Of a stretch of DNA of 64,000 bases, positions 33,082 through 42,311 are shown piece by piece. The notes under the pieces were generated by a model. That model was not told the DNA's origin. It searched no databases and worked only from the letters and a program-made list of their open reading frames with translations. The DNA lies in NCBI RefSeq assembly GCF_905220705.1, contig NZ_CAJNAT010000009.1, forward strand, positions 62,001-126,000. The letters are read 5' to 3'. This stretch comes from Paraburkholderia domus (lineage in GTDB: Bacteria; Pseudomonadota; Gammaproteobacteria; Burkholderiales; Burkholderiaceae). The translations under genes and the position numbers were made by a program. Numbering within the stretch: the stretch's first letter is position 1; each line of letters opens with the position of its first letter.

Positions 33082-33918
33082 TCAATGCGACATCAGCACT
33101 GGCACGGTCATCGAGCGCAGAATCGTGCGCGTGGCGCCGCCCATTACCAGTTCGCGCCAGCGGGCATGGCCGTAGCCGCCCATCACCAGCAGATCGACGC
33201 CGCCGTCGGCCACCTGCGAGAGCAGCACCTCGCCGACCGAGCCGCCCGGTCCGGTTTCGATGTCGGCGATTTCGGCGCGCACGCCATGCCGGGCAAGCAC
33301 GGTGGCGATGTCCGCGCCGGGAATCCGGGCGCGCTCGCCGTCGTGCTCGCCATTGACGGTAAGGATCGTGGTCTTTTTCGCCGTGCGCATGAACGGCAGC
33401 GCGTCGTGCACGGCACGGGTGGCGGCGCGGCTGCCATCCCACGCAACCAGAACCCGTTCGCCTGTCGACCTTTCATTACTCGCATACGGCACCAGTAACA
33501 CTGGGCGTCCACAAGACAGAATCAGGTTTTCCGGGAAAAAGTCGCCGATATACGATTCCGGATCAGCCGGATTGTCCTGGCCGGCCACGATCAGGTCGGC
33601 GCAGCGGCCCGCGCGCGGGATGGCGAGACTGGCGGGTTCGTCGACGGCGACCCATTCGCCAGGAACCCCCGCGCGCCGGAGTTCGGCGTGAAACAGCCGT
33701 TCCAGCGCCGCGCGGCGCTCCGCACGCATCGCTTCATGCTGCTTGTAGTACTCCGCAGTCCCGGCCATCACATAGAGCGAGCGCGGGTCCGGGCTAAAGA
33801 GGGCGAACGCGCCGGTCAGATGGGCGCCGAACTGTTTGGCGAGGCGCAGCGCGATTTCGAGCCGCGGATGGGCGTTCGGGCTGGTGTCCAAATGGACAAC
33901 GATGGTTTTGTAGCTCAT
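33082..33918 (-). CDS. Tandem-domain universal stress protein
   Basis: 278 residues with two UspA domains (about 1-148 and 152-278). Starts 'MSYKTIVVHLDTSPNAHPRLEIALRLAKQFGAHLTGAF' and ends with the tandem-class motif 'MGGYGHARWRELVMGGATRTILRSMTVPVLMSH'. It is the full-length counterpart of the deleted copy at 8110-8463 and is homologous to 7058-7885. Its promoter (FNR box 33993-34006 with TAGACT) has the same design as that of the deleted copy, so the two loci duplicated with their control regions. Confidence 0.93.
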   Translation of the reverse strand: MSYKTIVVHLDTSPNAHPRLEIALRLAKQFGAHLTGAFALFSPDPRSLYVMAGTAEYYKQHEAMRAERRAALERLFHAELRRAGVPGEWVAVDEPASLAIPRAGRCADLIVAGQDNPADPESYIGDFFPENLILSCGRPVLLVPYASNERSTGERVLVAWDGSRAATRAVHDALPFMRTAKKTTILTVNGEHDGERARIPGADIATVLARHGVRAEIADIETGPGGSVGEVLLSQVADGGVDLLVMGGYGHARWRELVMGGATRTILRSMTVPVLMSH

Positions 33919-33992
33919 GGCAGTCGCTCCAGGAAGAGAAGGTGACGCGTGGATACGTGAGCCTGAGTCTAGGAACGATAGCGATGGCGCAG

Positions 33993-34006
33993 TTGACGCA
34001 GATCAA
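33993..34006 (-). promoter_or_regulatory. FNR box of tandem USP gene
   Basis: TTGACGCAGATCAA; TAGACT (complement of 33966-33971) is centred exactly 31 bp away. Centre 82 bp before the start at 33918. Confidence 0.9.
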
Positions 34007-34170
34007 ACGCTACTCCGACGCCCCGCGCGAGTGTGTGGTTTGACCAGGGTCCTATGCCGACGGTCGTCGCCGCCGACGCATGCCGACATGCACGTCGCCA
34101 GCGTCTGTGCGTACCCATCGAGGAGCAAGGCACGTCGGAAATCCGTGGTCTGGTCATAGACGACACGCCG

Positions 34171-34184
34171 TTGATGCAAATCAA
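34171..34184 (+). promoter_or_regulatory. FNR box of exporter operon
   Basis: A perfect TTGATGCAAATCAA. CACGAT (34206-34211) is centred 31 bp downstream. It lies in the 396-bp divergent gap 33919-34314. A half-degenerate copy, TTGACCAGGGTCCT, is at 34040-34053. Confidence 0.85.
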
Positions 34185-34263
34185 TGGCGTGGGTTCGTTT
34201 TCGGACACGATGGTTACTCATGTACGCAACGCAAAACGCTGCCCCTTGGCTCGAAAAAGACAG

Positions 34264-34289
34264 CGCCGGATCAGAGGTCTGATCCGGCG
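34264..34289. other. 12-bp perfect inverted repeat in exporter leader
   Basis: CGCCGGATCAGA (34264-34275) and TCTGATCCGGCG (34278-34289) are perfect complements separated by GG. As RNA this gives an 11-bp stem with a 4-nt loop, 25 bp before the exporter ATG. There is no T-run, so it is not a normal terminator; it could be an operator for a dimeric repressor or a translation-control hairpin. Confidence 0.8.
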
Positions 34290-34314
34290 TGGGCAGCGGC
34301 CATGGGTTCCCGAG

Positions 34315-35022
34315 ATGAATGAGCAGGCGAAACACGAAGCCATCGTGGCGACCGGCCTGACCAAATGGTTCGGCGACGGCAGCACGCGGACGACGGCCGT
34401 CAACAGCGTCGACTTTGTCGCGCACTTCGGCGAGATCTTATTTATCGTCGGACCGTCGGGAAGCGGCAAGACCACCTTGCTCAGTATGATCTCCGGCATC
34501 CTGCGCCCCAATGCGGGCACGGTGAGTGTCAACGGCGACGACATCTGGACATTGAACGACGACCAGTTGGCGGATTTTCGTCTGAATACCATCGGCTTTG
34601 TCTTCCAGGACTACCATCTGTTTCCACGACTGACTAGCGCCGAAAATGTCGCGATCCCGCTGATCCTGAAACATCGCGACTGGAAAGAGTCCATCACGGC
34701 CGCGGGGAAATACCTCGAAGTCGTGGGTCTGAAAAACCGCGGCGAGATATTGCCGGTCAAGCTCTCCGGGGGCGAGCAGCAGCGCGTGGCGATTGCCCGC
34801 GCGATCGTGGGCGGCCCGCAGATCCTGATTCTCGACGAACCCACCGCTTCGCTCGACGGCGACACAGGAAGGATGATCATTGCCTTCGTCAAGGAGAAGA
34901 TCCTCGATCAGAATCGTTGCATCGTTATCGTGACGCACGATGCACGCATCAACGAATACGCTGACCGGATCATTCATATGGAAGACGGGCGCATCACCGG
35001 TCTCGACAAGGGCACAGAATGA
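34315..35022 (+). CDS. ABC exporter ATP-binding protein (MacB/DevA type)
   Basis: 235 residues. Walker A 'IVGPSGSGKTTLLSMISG', Q-loop 'FVFQDYHLFPRLT', signature 'LSGGEQQRVAIARAI', Walker B 'QILILDEPTASLDG' and H-loop 'VIVTHDARI'. It is the LolD/MacB-like class that powers mechanotransmission exporters. The ATG at 34315 begins the domain; no strong ribosome site is seen and the open frame extends upstream without conserved content. It is the first of four overlapping genes: ATPase, adaptor, outer-membrane channel, permease. Confidence 0.9.
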   Translation: MNEQAKHEAIVATGLTKWFGDGSTRTTAVNSVDFVAHFGEILFIVGPSGSGKTTLLSMISGILRPNAGTVSVNGDDIWTLNDDQLADFRLNTIGFVFQDYHLFPRLTSAENVAIPLILKHRDWKESITAAGKYLEVVGLKNRGEILPVKLSGGEQQRVAIARAIVGGPQILILDEPTASLDGDTGRMIIAFVKEKILDQNRCIVIVTHDARINEYADRIIHMEDGRITGLDKGTE

Positions 35023-36104
35023 GAACCAGGATCATTTTTGCGCTCTCGATCCTCGGCATTCTGGCGGGGCTGGCCGGCGCCTTTGTTTTCGGCATGCAAC
35101 GCAAAGCTGAACCGCCCGTGTTCACGCCGGTGAGTAATCCGTATGCGACGGCGATCTACGCGGATGGCATTGTCGAAAGCGAACAGGTAGGTGGTCAGAA
35201 CGTCAATATCTATCCGGAAGTGTCGGGCCCAATCACGCAGGTACTGGTGCATGAGGGCCAACAGGTCACGGCGGGAACGCCCTTGCTGAAGATCGACGAC
35301 TCCGTGCAGGTCGCCACCACCGAGCAGTTGCGCGCGCAGTCCGAGGCGGCGTGGGTTGCCTTGCAGGAACTCCAGGCACAACCGCGCAAGGAAACATTGG
35401 CGGTGACGAAGGCGCAGGTCGATCAGGCGCAGTCGAACCTCAAAGCCGCGCGCGATCAGTATGACAAGCGCCTTGCCTCTTACCAGATCGACAACCGTTC
35501 GATCAGCAAGGACGTGGTGGATACCGCGCAAGACGCGGTTGCCCAGGCGCAGACCACGCTGGAAGTCGCGCGGCGGCAGTACGAGCTGACGCGGGCCGGA
35601 GCGTGGAGTTACGACATCAGCAACGCACAGAAGCAGTATGAGGCGCTCACCCAGTCCTACAAGGCCGCTAGCGCACTGCTGCAAAAATATACCGTCAAGG
35701 CCCAAGCCGATGGGATCGTGTTGGCCCTCAACGGAACGCCCGGCAGCTATGTGTCGTCGCAGGGCGTGTACGACGCCTACACACAGGGATTCGATCCGCT
35801 GATCGTCATGGGCGCGTCGCAGGACTATCTGTCGGTGCGTTGCTACATCGACGAGATTCTCGTCTCGCGGCTGCCGGCTCCTGGGCACATTCAGGCGCAA
35901 CTCTCGGTGCGCGGCACCGACGTCAAGGTGCCGCTGGAGTTCGTGCGTGTGCAGCCCTATGTCTCGCCCAAGATCGAGCTATCCAATCAACGCCAGGAAA
36001 AGGTCGATCTGCGCGTGTTGCCGGTAATTTTCCGCTTCAGGAAGAAAGACCTTCCGATGGTTTATCCGGGCCTGCTGGTTGACGTCTTTATCGGGCCCAA
36101 ATAA
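35019..36104 (+). CDS. Periplasmic adaptor (HlyD/DevB-like)
   Basis: 361 residues. An N-terminal membrane anchor ('IIFALSILGILAGLAGAFVFG') is followed by a lipoyl-like half ('VNIYPEVSGPITQVLVHEGQQVTAGTPLLKIDD'), a long helical hairpin (about 95-210, rich in Gln/Ala/Lys) and the second lipoyl half plus beta-barrel ('YTVKAQADGIVLALNGTPGSYVSS'). It bridges the permease and the outer-membrane channel. Overlaps the ATPase gene by 4 bp and the channel gene by 1 bp. Confidence 0.88.
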   Translation: MRTRIIFALSILGILAGLAGAFVFGMQRKAEPPVFTPVSNPYATAIYADGIVESEQVGGQNVNIYPEVSGPITQVLVHEGQQVTAGTPLLKIDDSVQVATTEQLRAQSEAAWVALQELQAQPRKETLAVTKAQVDQAQSNLKAARDQYDKRLASYQIDNRSISKDVVDTAQDAVAQAQTTLEVARRQYELTRAGAWSYDISNAQKQYEALTQSYKAASALLQKYTVKAQADGIVLALNGTPGSYVSSQGVYDAYTQGFDPLIVMGASQDYLSVRCYIDEILVSRLPAPGHIQAQLSVRGTDVKVPLEFVRVQPYVSPKIELSNQRQEKVDLRVLPVIFRFRKKDLPMVYPGLLVDVFIGPK

Positions 36105-37636
36105 TGTCTTCTCTCATCCAGACATGCGGCAACGCGCTCGAGTCGCGCATCTTGCGGCGCTCCGCATTGCGCGGGGTTATGCCGGCCGTGTTGCCGGGCA
36201 TGATGGCCGCGGTCGTGCTTGGCGCCTGCGCGGTAGGGCCCGATTTCAACCACCCGGCGCCGCCCACCGTGCTCGCCTACACCCATGAACCGCTGGCTAA
36301 GGTGACAGTCACCGCAGATAGCGAGACACAGCGTTTCACGCCGGGCGCCGCAGTGCCGTTCGACTGGTGGCGGCTGTTCGGATCAGCGCAACTCGACGCG
36401 AGCGTGGACGAGGCGCTCGCCCACAACCCGACGCTCGAGGCCTCCGAGGCGAGCTTGCGCGAGAGCCAGGACAGCCTGCGTGCCGGCTACGGGGTGTTTT
36501 TCCCACAGATTGGCGCCCAGGTGGACGGCGTGCGCGAGCGCACTGCGCCGCAAGCGGCCGGCTCGGCGGGGCAGGGCACGATCTTTAATCTGATTACAGC
36601 GAGCGGCACCATCAGTTACGCGCTCGATGTATTTGGCGGCAAGCGCCGCACAGTGGAAGGATTGCAGGCTCAGGCCGACTACCAGCGCTACCTGACCAAG
36701 GCTGCCTACCTCACCTTGTCGGCCAACGTGGTGAACACCACTATCGCCCAGGCGGCCTATGCCGCGGAGATTCGCGCGACGGAGCAATTGATCGGTCTCG
36801 AGAAACAGCAACTCGAGATTACCGAAGCCCAGGTGCGCGCCGGCACGTCTGCGTATGCGAGCGTGCTGAGCGTGCGCAGTCTGATCGCCGCTAACCAAGC
36901 ATCCCTTGCCCCCCTAAGGCAGAAGATCAGCGAGGCAGACCATCTGCTTGCGACGCTGGAAGGCGCGTTTCCGTCCGAAGCGAACCTGCCGGAAATCGAG
37001 TTAAGCTCGCTCTCGCTGCCCAAAGACCTTCCCGTGAGCTTACCTTCCGAACTGGTTCGGCAGCGCCCGGACATTCTGTCTGCAGAGGCGCAGTTGCATG
37101 TGGCCAGTGCAAACATTGGCGTAGCGACCGCCGCGATGTTCCCGAGCATCAGCCTGAATGGGACTTACGGTGCGGGCGGAACCAGCTTCGGCAATCTCTC
37201 GACGGACAGCTTCAGGTTCTGGAGCATCGGTCCGTCGATCACGATTCCGCTATTTCAGGGTGGCAGCCTGTGGTATGGCCGCAAGGCGGCAATCGACGCG
37301 TACCAGCAGTCGCAAGCCAATTATCGGCAGACCGTGCTGGCTGCTTTCGCGCAGGTCGCCGATGCGCTGAAGGCGCTGGAATACGACGCGCAGGCCCTGG
37401 AGGCGCAAGCGGAAGCGCAGCGCGACGCGGTAGGGGCGTTGTCCCTGTTGCAGGCCAGTTACCGCGCAGGAACGGTTGGCTACCTGGACGTCCTGGTCGC
37501 CGACGTGCAACTCCACCAGGCGACCATTGCCTATCTCGAGGCCGTCGCGCAGCGCCATCAGGACACGGTCGCCTTGTTCGTCGCACTCGGCGGCGGATGG
37601 TGGAACGGGCAGGAGCAGGCGAGCGGAGGTCAGTGA
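36104..37636 (+). CDS. Outer-membrane efflux lipoprotein (NodT/TolC family)
   Basis: 510 residues. A lipoprotein signal near residues 30-47 ends in 'VVLGAC', followed by 'AVGPDFNHPAPP', the classical NodT/OprM start. Two homologous helical repeats follow ('PFDWWRLFGSAQLDASVDEALAHNPTLEASEASL', 'ELVRQRPDILSAEAQLHVASANIGVATAAMFPSISL'), each contributing coiled coils and strands to the trimeric channel. Having a dedicated channel inside a MacB-like operon is common in RND pumps but less so here. Ends just before the permease. Confidence 0.92.
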   Translation: MSSLIQTCGNALESRILRRSALRGVMPAVLPGMMAAVVLGACAVGPDFNHPAPPTVLAYTHEPLAKVTVTADSETQRFTPGAAVPFDWWRLFGSAQLDASVDEALAHNPTLEASEASLRESQDSLRAGYGVFFPQIGAQVDGVRERTAPQAAGSAGQGTIFNLITASGTISYALDVFGGKRRTVEGLQAQADYQRYLTKAAYLTLSANVVNTTIAQAAYAAEIRATEQLIGLEKQQLEITEAQVRAGTSAYASVLSVRSLIAANQASLAPLRQKISEADHLLATLEGAFPSEANLPEIELSSLSLPKDLPVSLPSELVRQRPDILSAEAQLHVASANIGVATAAMFPSISLNGTYGAGGTSFGNLSTDSFRFWSIGPSITIPLFQGGSLWYGRKAAIDAYQQSQANYRQTVLAAFAQVADALKALEYDAQALEAQAEAQRDAVGALSLLQASYRAGTVGYLDVLVADVQLHQATIAYLEAVAQRHQDTVALFVALGGGWWNGQEQASGGQ

Positions 37637-37638
37637 TC

Positions 37639-38781
37639 ATGAAGTACAGTGGCATCATGCGGATCGGCTTCAAGTTGCTGGTCAACGACCGGGCGAAGTT
37701 CTCCGCGTTGCTGATTGGCATCACGTTCGCGGTATTCCTGATGATGCAGATGACCGCGATGTTCGCCGGCATCCTGAACCGCGCCTATTCGACGGTGACC
37801 AATATTGGTGCGTCGATGTGGATCATGGATCCGGCCGTCAACACGCCGACGAGCCCGATTCCGTTGCCCGACTACCTGCTGGACGCGACGCTTAGCATGA
37901 ACGGCGTGGCCTATGCGGTGCCGCTCTATATCGGCGGCGCGCAGGTCAGGCTCGCGGACGGCAAGTATCAGGCGGTCAATGTTGTCGGGCTGGACGACGC
38001 CAGCCTGTTCGGCCGCCCGGAAATCCAGCAGGGCAACATTCTGGATATCTATGCCGACGATGCATTCATGGTGGTAAAGGACTCGGAGTTCTCGAAACTG
38101 GAGAACCCGAAGATCGGCACGGCATTCGAGCTCAACGACCGCCGTGGGGTGATTGTGGGCGTTGCGAGAGTCGCCACGAATGGACTGAACGGCGTGCCGA
38201 CGCTTTACACGACCTACAATCGCGCAATCCAGTACGTTCCGGGAACGCGCTTCACGATCTCCTATATCCTGGTGCAGGCGAAGAATGGCGCCGCGATTGC
38301 CGGCATCAAGCAGCAGGTGGCCAAACTCGGTTACCTTGCGCTGACCAAAAATGAGTTCAATCAGCGCATTGCGAACTACTACACGTATCAGACGGGTATC
38401 GGCACCAACATCCTGTTGATGACGGTGATCAGCTTTATCGTCGGGCTGTCGATCTCGGGCCAGACGTTTTACACGTTCATTCTGGAGAATCTCGACAAGT
38501 TCGGTGCGCTCAAGGCCATCGGCGCGAAGGGGCGTGAACTGGTGTACATGATCCTGTTCATGGCGACCTTCACGGCGCTCACGGGGTATGGTCTGGGCGT
38601 CGGTCTGGTCACCGTGGTGATTTCGCTAGCCAAGGTCTCGGTGCCCAACTACGCGGCGATTACGACGTTCTGGAATCTTGCGCTGGCGTTCGGCATGGTT
38701 GTGCTGATTGCCGGGATCTCCAGCTATATCGGCGTGCGCAAGGTGCTCACGATCGAGCCGTTCGATATCTTCAGGGGATAG
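37639..38781 (+). CDS. ABC exporter permease (FtsX/DevC-like)
   Basis: 380 residues with four membrane segments: one near the N terminus ('FSALLIGITFAVFLMMQMTAMFAGI') and three at the C terminus ('ILLMTVISFIVGLSISGQTFYTFI', 'MILFMATFTALTGYGLGVGLVTVVISL', 'LALAFGMVVLIAGISSYIGV'), with a large periplasmic domain between. This is the FtsX/MacB arrangement, closest in pattern to DevC. The ATG at 37639 has GGAGGT 8 bp upstream; an in-frame GTG at 37633 is too close to that site. The cargo is unknown (DevBCA exports glycolipids; MacB exports peptides and macrolides). Confidence 0.88.
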   Translation: MKYSGIMRIGFKLLVNDRAKFSALLIGITFAVFLMMQMTAMFAGILNRAYSTVTNIGASMWIMDPAVNTPTSPIPLPDYLLDATLSMNGVAYAVPLYIGGAQVRLADGKYQAVNVVGLDDASLFGRPEIQQGNILDIYADDAFMVVKDSEFSKLENPKIGTAFELNDRRGVIVGVARVATNGLNGVPTLYTTYNRAIQYVPGTRFTISYILVQAKNGAAIAGIKQQVAKLGYLALTKNEFNQRIANYYTYQTGIGTNILLMTVISFIVGLSISGQTFYTFILENLDKFGALKAIGAKGRELVYMILFMATFTALTGYGLGVGLVTVVISLAKVSVPNYAAITTFWNLALAFGMVVLIAGISSYIGVRKVLTIEPFDIFRG

Positions 38782-38855
38782 CGTTCCCGATCACCGGCGA
38801 TTGCAAAAGCCCAACCTCGACGAGCCTGGGTTGAACGTAAGCAGCAGCGGGGTGC

Positions 38856-40259
38856 TCATGATCGGACAAGCCCTCGTCGGTTATGTGCCGCCACCAGCTT
38901 GGCGAGGGCAGCAGAGGCCAGGCGCCCTCGCAGGGTGTCGGCGCGGCTGGTCAGGATGATCGGAATACGCGCGCCAAGCACAATGCCAGCGCCGTCGGCG
39001 CCGGCGAAGTACATCAATTGTTTGGCCAGCATGTTGCCTGCTTCCAGATCGGGTACGAGCAGGATGTCAGCCTGACCGGCGACGGGCGAGTTGATGCCCT
39101 TGACTTGTGCTGCGGCCAGACTGATTGCATTGTCGAAGGCGAGCGGCCCGTCGACCAGGGCACCGGTGATTTGGCCGCGCGCGGCCATCACGGTGAGCGC
39201 GGCGGCGTCGAGCGTGGTCGGCATTCTGGGGTTGACCGTTTCTTCGGCCGCCAGCACGGCGACGCGCGGCACTTCAACGCCCAGCACATGCAAAAGATCG
39301 ATCGCGTTCTGGCAGATATCGCGTTTCTGTTCCAGCGACGGTGCAATGTTGATGGCCGCATCGGTGACGATCAGCGGCTTCGAATACGCCGGCACGTCCA
39401 TCGCATACGCGTGGCTGATCCTTCGCCCGGTTCGCAGGTTCGACGAGGATGCAACCACGGCGGAAAGCAGTTCGTCAGTGTGCAGGCTGCCCTTCATCAA
39501 CGCGTCGACCTTGCCGGCGGCGCCCAGTTCGACCGCGCGGGCGGCAGCTGCATGGCTGTGCTCGACGGCTTCGATCGTGACGCCGTCGAGGCTGACCTGG
39601 GCGGCCTCAGCGGCGGCGCGGATCTTCGCCTCGGGCCCGACCAGCAGCGGGTCGAGCAGGCCTTCGTCACGGGCCTCGATGGCTGCCCTGATCGCATCCA
39701 CCGAACACGGATGCACAATCGCCGTGCGTAGCGCGGGACTGGATCGGGCGTTGCGAATGAATGCCTCATACCGGTCGTGACGACGCACCGCGATATCCGG
39801 ACGGACCGTGCGCGGCCAGATGACCGGCGTATCGGGTGCGACCACGGTGGCGGTGCCGAGCAGCACCACCTGGCCCTTCTGGTTGGTGCAACGTGTATCG
39901 AGCAGGACGATGTGCTTCTCGACGCGTTTCTCCTTCACGGTAACCGTGGTGGTGATGATATCGCCGGGCACGACCGGACGCTGGAACTGCAGATTCTGGT
40001 CGAGGTAGATGGTGCCGGGACCTGGCAGTTTCGTGCCGAGCACGGCCGAAATGAGGCTGGCGGTCCACATCCCCTGCACGACCACGTGCCCGAACAGATC
40101 GCCCGATGCAAAGACGGCGTCGGTACGGGCTGGATTGACATCGCCTGACATGGCGGCAAACAGGTCGATGTCGTTTTGCTCGGCGAGCCTGACGAGCGAA
40201 GCGGATTCGCCGATTTCAAGCTGGTCGAAGGTTCGATTGCGCAACAGGATGTCGTCCAT
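38856..40259 (-). CDS. MaoC-like/phosphate acetyltransferase fusion
   Basis: 467 residues. The N-terminal hot-dog domain (about 1-140) is MaoC-like ('GDVNPARTDAVFASGDLFGHVVVQGMWTASLISAVLG'). The C-terminal domain (about 160-467) is of the phosphate acetyl/butyryltransferase family ('LLVGPEAKIRAAAEAAQ', 'DALMKGSLHTDELLSAV', 'ITGALVDGPLAFDNAIS', 'ADILLVPDLEAGNMLAKQL'). It would exchange CoA and phosphate on short acyl groups, a route to ATP if an acyl kinase is present; none is seen here. The ATG at 40259 follows GAGGGG and lies 10 bp after the PHA synthase stop, so the two form an operon. Confidence 0.9.
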   Translation of the reverse strand: MDDILLRNRTFDQLEIGESASLVRLAEQNDIDLFAAMSGDVNPARTDAVFASGDLFGHVVVQGMWTASLISAVLGTKLPGPGTIYLDQNLQFQRPVVPGDIITTTVTVKEKRVEKHIVLLDTRCTNQKGQVVLLGTATVVAPDTPVIWPRTVRPDIAVRRHDRYEAFIRNARSSPALRTAIVHPCSVDAIRAAIEARDEGLLDPLLVGPEAKIRAAAEAAQVSLDGVTIEAVEHSHAAAARAVELGAAGKVDALMKGSLHTDELLSAVVASSSNLRTGRRISHAYAMDVPAYSKPLIVTDAAINIAPSLEQKRDICQNAIDLLHVLGVEVPRVAVLAAEETVNPRMPTTLDAAALTVMAARGQITGALVDGPLAFDNAISLAAAQVKGINSPVAGQADILLVPDLEAGNMLAKQLMYFAGADGAGIVLGARIPIILTSRADTLRGRLASAALAKLVAAHNRRGLVRS

Positions 40260-40269
40260 TGTGAGCCCC

Positions 40270-42060
40270 TCAGTGCTGAAAGACATAGGTGCCGGGCGCA
40301 TCGCCGAGTGGCCCCCCGTGCGCATCGGACGCGGCAACGGGCGGTGCGACGCGCTGCGGGCTTGAATGAGCCTTGAGCCAGTCTGTCCACGCGGGCCACC
40401 ATGAGCCTTGCTGCGATGTACTCGCAGCGAGCCATTCGTCAGGGCTCACGCACAGATCGTCCGCCGCCGTCCGATAGGTCCGGAAATGGCGAAGCGCGTG
40501 CCCAGGCTCGCTGACGATCCCGGCATTGTGTCCGCCATTGGCGAGAACGAACGTGATCTCGGTATCCGACAGGTTGTGGATCTTGTAGACCGAATGCCAC
40601 GGCGCAATATGATCGCGTTCCGTCGAAACCACGAACAGCGGCACGCGAATGTTGCGGATCGATACCGGACGGCCGTCGACCTCATACCGGCCGCACGCCA
40701 GATCGTTGTTCAGGAAGAGGCGGCGCAGGTACTCGGAATGCATCCGGTACGGCATGCGCGTGGCATCGGCGTTCCACGCCATCAGGTCGATCATCGGCGC
40801 GCGTTCGCCCAGCAAATAGTCGTGGACGATACGCGACCAGATGAGGTCGTTCGACTGCAGTAGCTGGAATGCCCCCGACATCTGATCGGGGGAAAGATAG
40901 CCCTGCGACCACATCATGCTTTCGAGGAAATACACTTCGCTGTCGTCGATGAAAAGCTGCAGTTCGCCTGGCTCGGTAAAATCTGTTTGTGCGGCAAATA
41001 ACGTGACCGAAGCCAGCCGGTCATCACCGGAACCCGCCATCGCTGCCGCTGCGATGGACAGCAAGGTGCCGCCGAGGCAATAGCCGGTCGCGTGAATCTT
41101 GCAGTCCGGGACGATGCTCGAGACGGCGTCGAGCGCCTCCATCACGCCGAGTTGCCGGTAATCATCGAGGCGGAGTTCGCGGTCGTCGGCATCCACGTTT
41201 CGCCATGAGATGCAGAACACGGTGTGTCCCAGTTCGACCAGATAGCGAATCAGCGAGTTATGCGGCGAGAGATCCAGGATGTAGTACTTCATGATCCACG
41301 CTGGCACGATCAGGACCGGCTCGGCCAGCACCTTGCTGGTCGTGGGGCTGTATTGAATGAGTTCGATCAGGTGATTGCGAAACACGACCTTGCCGGGCGT
41401 GGCGGCGAGATTGACCCCGACCTTGAACTGATCGAGTCCCGCCGGCGGTTGGCCGCCCGCCTGCCGGGCCGCGTCTTCGAGCGCGTTGCGCACGCCGTCG
41501 ATGAGGCTTAGGCCGAGCGTCGAAGCTGCGTGCTGCGAGACCTCTGGATTGGTGAACGGGAAATTCGTCGGCGCCACCATATCGAGCAACTGGCGGGCGC
41601 TGAACGACACCACGTCCTCATGATGGTGAGTGGTGCCCGGCACGTCACGGGTTGCGACATTCCACCATTGTTCGGTCAACAAAAAGATCTGTTGCCAGAA
41701 CCGGTAAGGTTCGGTTTGCCATGATTCGGCCACAAACCGGCTATCGCCTGCAGACGGTTCTGCCAACGGCAGCGCGTAGCAACCGAGCGCGGTCCGAACC
41801 ATGTATTCAGTGATGCGCTGCGCGTTCTGGGCGCAGAGCGACGCAAGTTCCAGTTGCTTGCCAGGCGCCGCCGCGAGATGAATGAGCCAGTCGGCAAGCG
41901 CTGCTCGTAGCGACGCGGGCGACAGGCCCCCGGTCATGCGCGCGATCATGGCTTCTTTCGCATGATCGAGCGCACGAAAGGATTCGGTGGCGGTGGATAC
42001 CGCGGGCCTATAAAAAAACGTGGGGTTTTCAGCGGTGGCCGGCTTGGCGCGGGTGTCCAT
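40270..42060 (-). CDS. phaC: Polyhydroxyalkanoate synthase
   Basis: 596 residues, class I PHA synthase. The catalytic cysteine is Cys328 in the lipase-like box 'HATGYCLGGTLL'; the aspartate and histidine partners are in 'STERDHIAPWHSVYK' and 'LANGGHNAGIVSEPG'. The C-terminal 'GSWWPAWTDWL' tail is typical of the family. The ATG at 42060 has GAGGAACCTGAA before it; an open extension to 42441 is compositionally different and covers the promoter region. FNR box at 42298-42311. With phaB it indicates polymer formation when respiration stops. Confidence 0.93.
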   Translation of the reverse strand: MDTRAKPATAENPTFFYRPAVSTATESFRALDHAKEAMIARMTGGLSPASLRAALADWLIHLAAAPGKQLELASLCAQNAQRITEYMVRTALGCYALPLAEPSAGDSRFVAESWQTEPYRFWQQIFLLTEQWWNVATRDVPGTTHHHEDVVSFSARQLLDMVAPTNFPFTNPEVSQHAASTLGLSLIDGVRNALEDAARQAGGQPPAGLDQFKVGVNLAATPGKVVFRNHLIELIQYSPTTSKVLAEPVLIVPAWIMKYYILDLSPHNSLIRYLVELGHTVFCISWRNVDADDRELRLDDYRQLGVMEALDAVSSIVPDCKIHATGYCLGGTLLSIAAAAMAGSGDDRLASVTLFAAQTDFTEPGELQLFIDDSEVYFLESMMWSQGYLSPDQMSGAFQLLQSNDLIWSRIVHDYLLGERAPMIDLMAWNADATRMPYRMHSEYLRRLFLNNDLACGRYEVDGRPVSIRNIRVPLFVVSTERDHIAPWHSVYKIHNLSDTEITFVLANGGHNAGIVSEPGHALRHFRTYRTAADDLCVSPDEWLAASTSQQGSWWPAWTDWLKAHSSPQRVAPPVAASDAHGGPLGDAPGTYVFQH

Positions 42061-42297
42061 TTCAGGTTCCTCAGGTTCTACGGCGCTTGGCTTACGATGA
42101 AACGGCTGTGTCGGCGCGGCGTCCCTTCCGGCGTAGAACGCACGTCCTGTGCGACAACCTCCACGGCACAGAGGGCGCCGACGGCGAAGTGTTTCAGTGC
42201 ACGGTTTTGACGCACTCTGGTGTGGCGCCCCGTTCCGGATTGTGCGCAGCAGCAAGCGCTTTCGTAGAGGACTGTAGCTTTCCGATGGCCGCCGTGA

Positions 42298-42311
42298 TTG
42301 ATCTGAGTCAA
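42298..42311 (-). promoter_or_regulatory. FNR box of PHA synthase operon
   Basis: TTGATCTGAGTCAA, with TACAGT (complement of 42271-42276) centred exactly 31 bp away. The predicted leader to the ATG at 42060 is about 200 bp. Together with the box at 42496 it forms a divergent pair in the 675-bp gap 42061-42735. Confidence 0.85.

Noticed and set aside
34040..34053. TTGACCAGGGTCCT as a further FNR box
   Set aside because: The second half-site departs from RTCAA at three positions; a perfect box lies 130 bp downstream.
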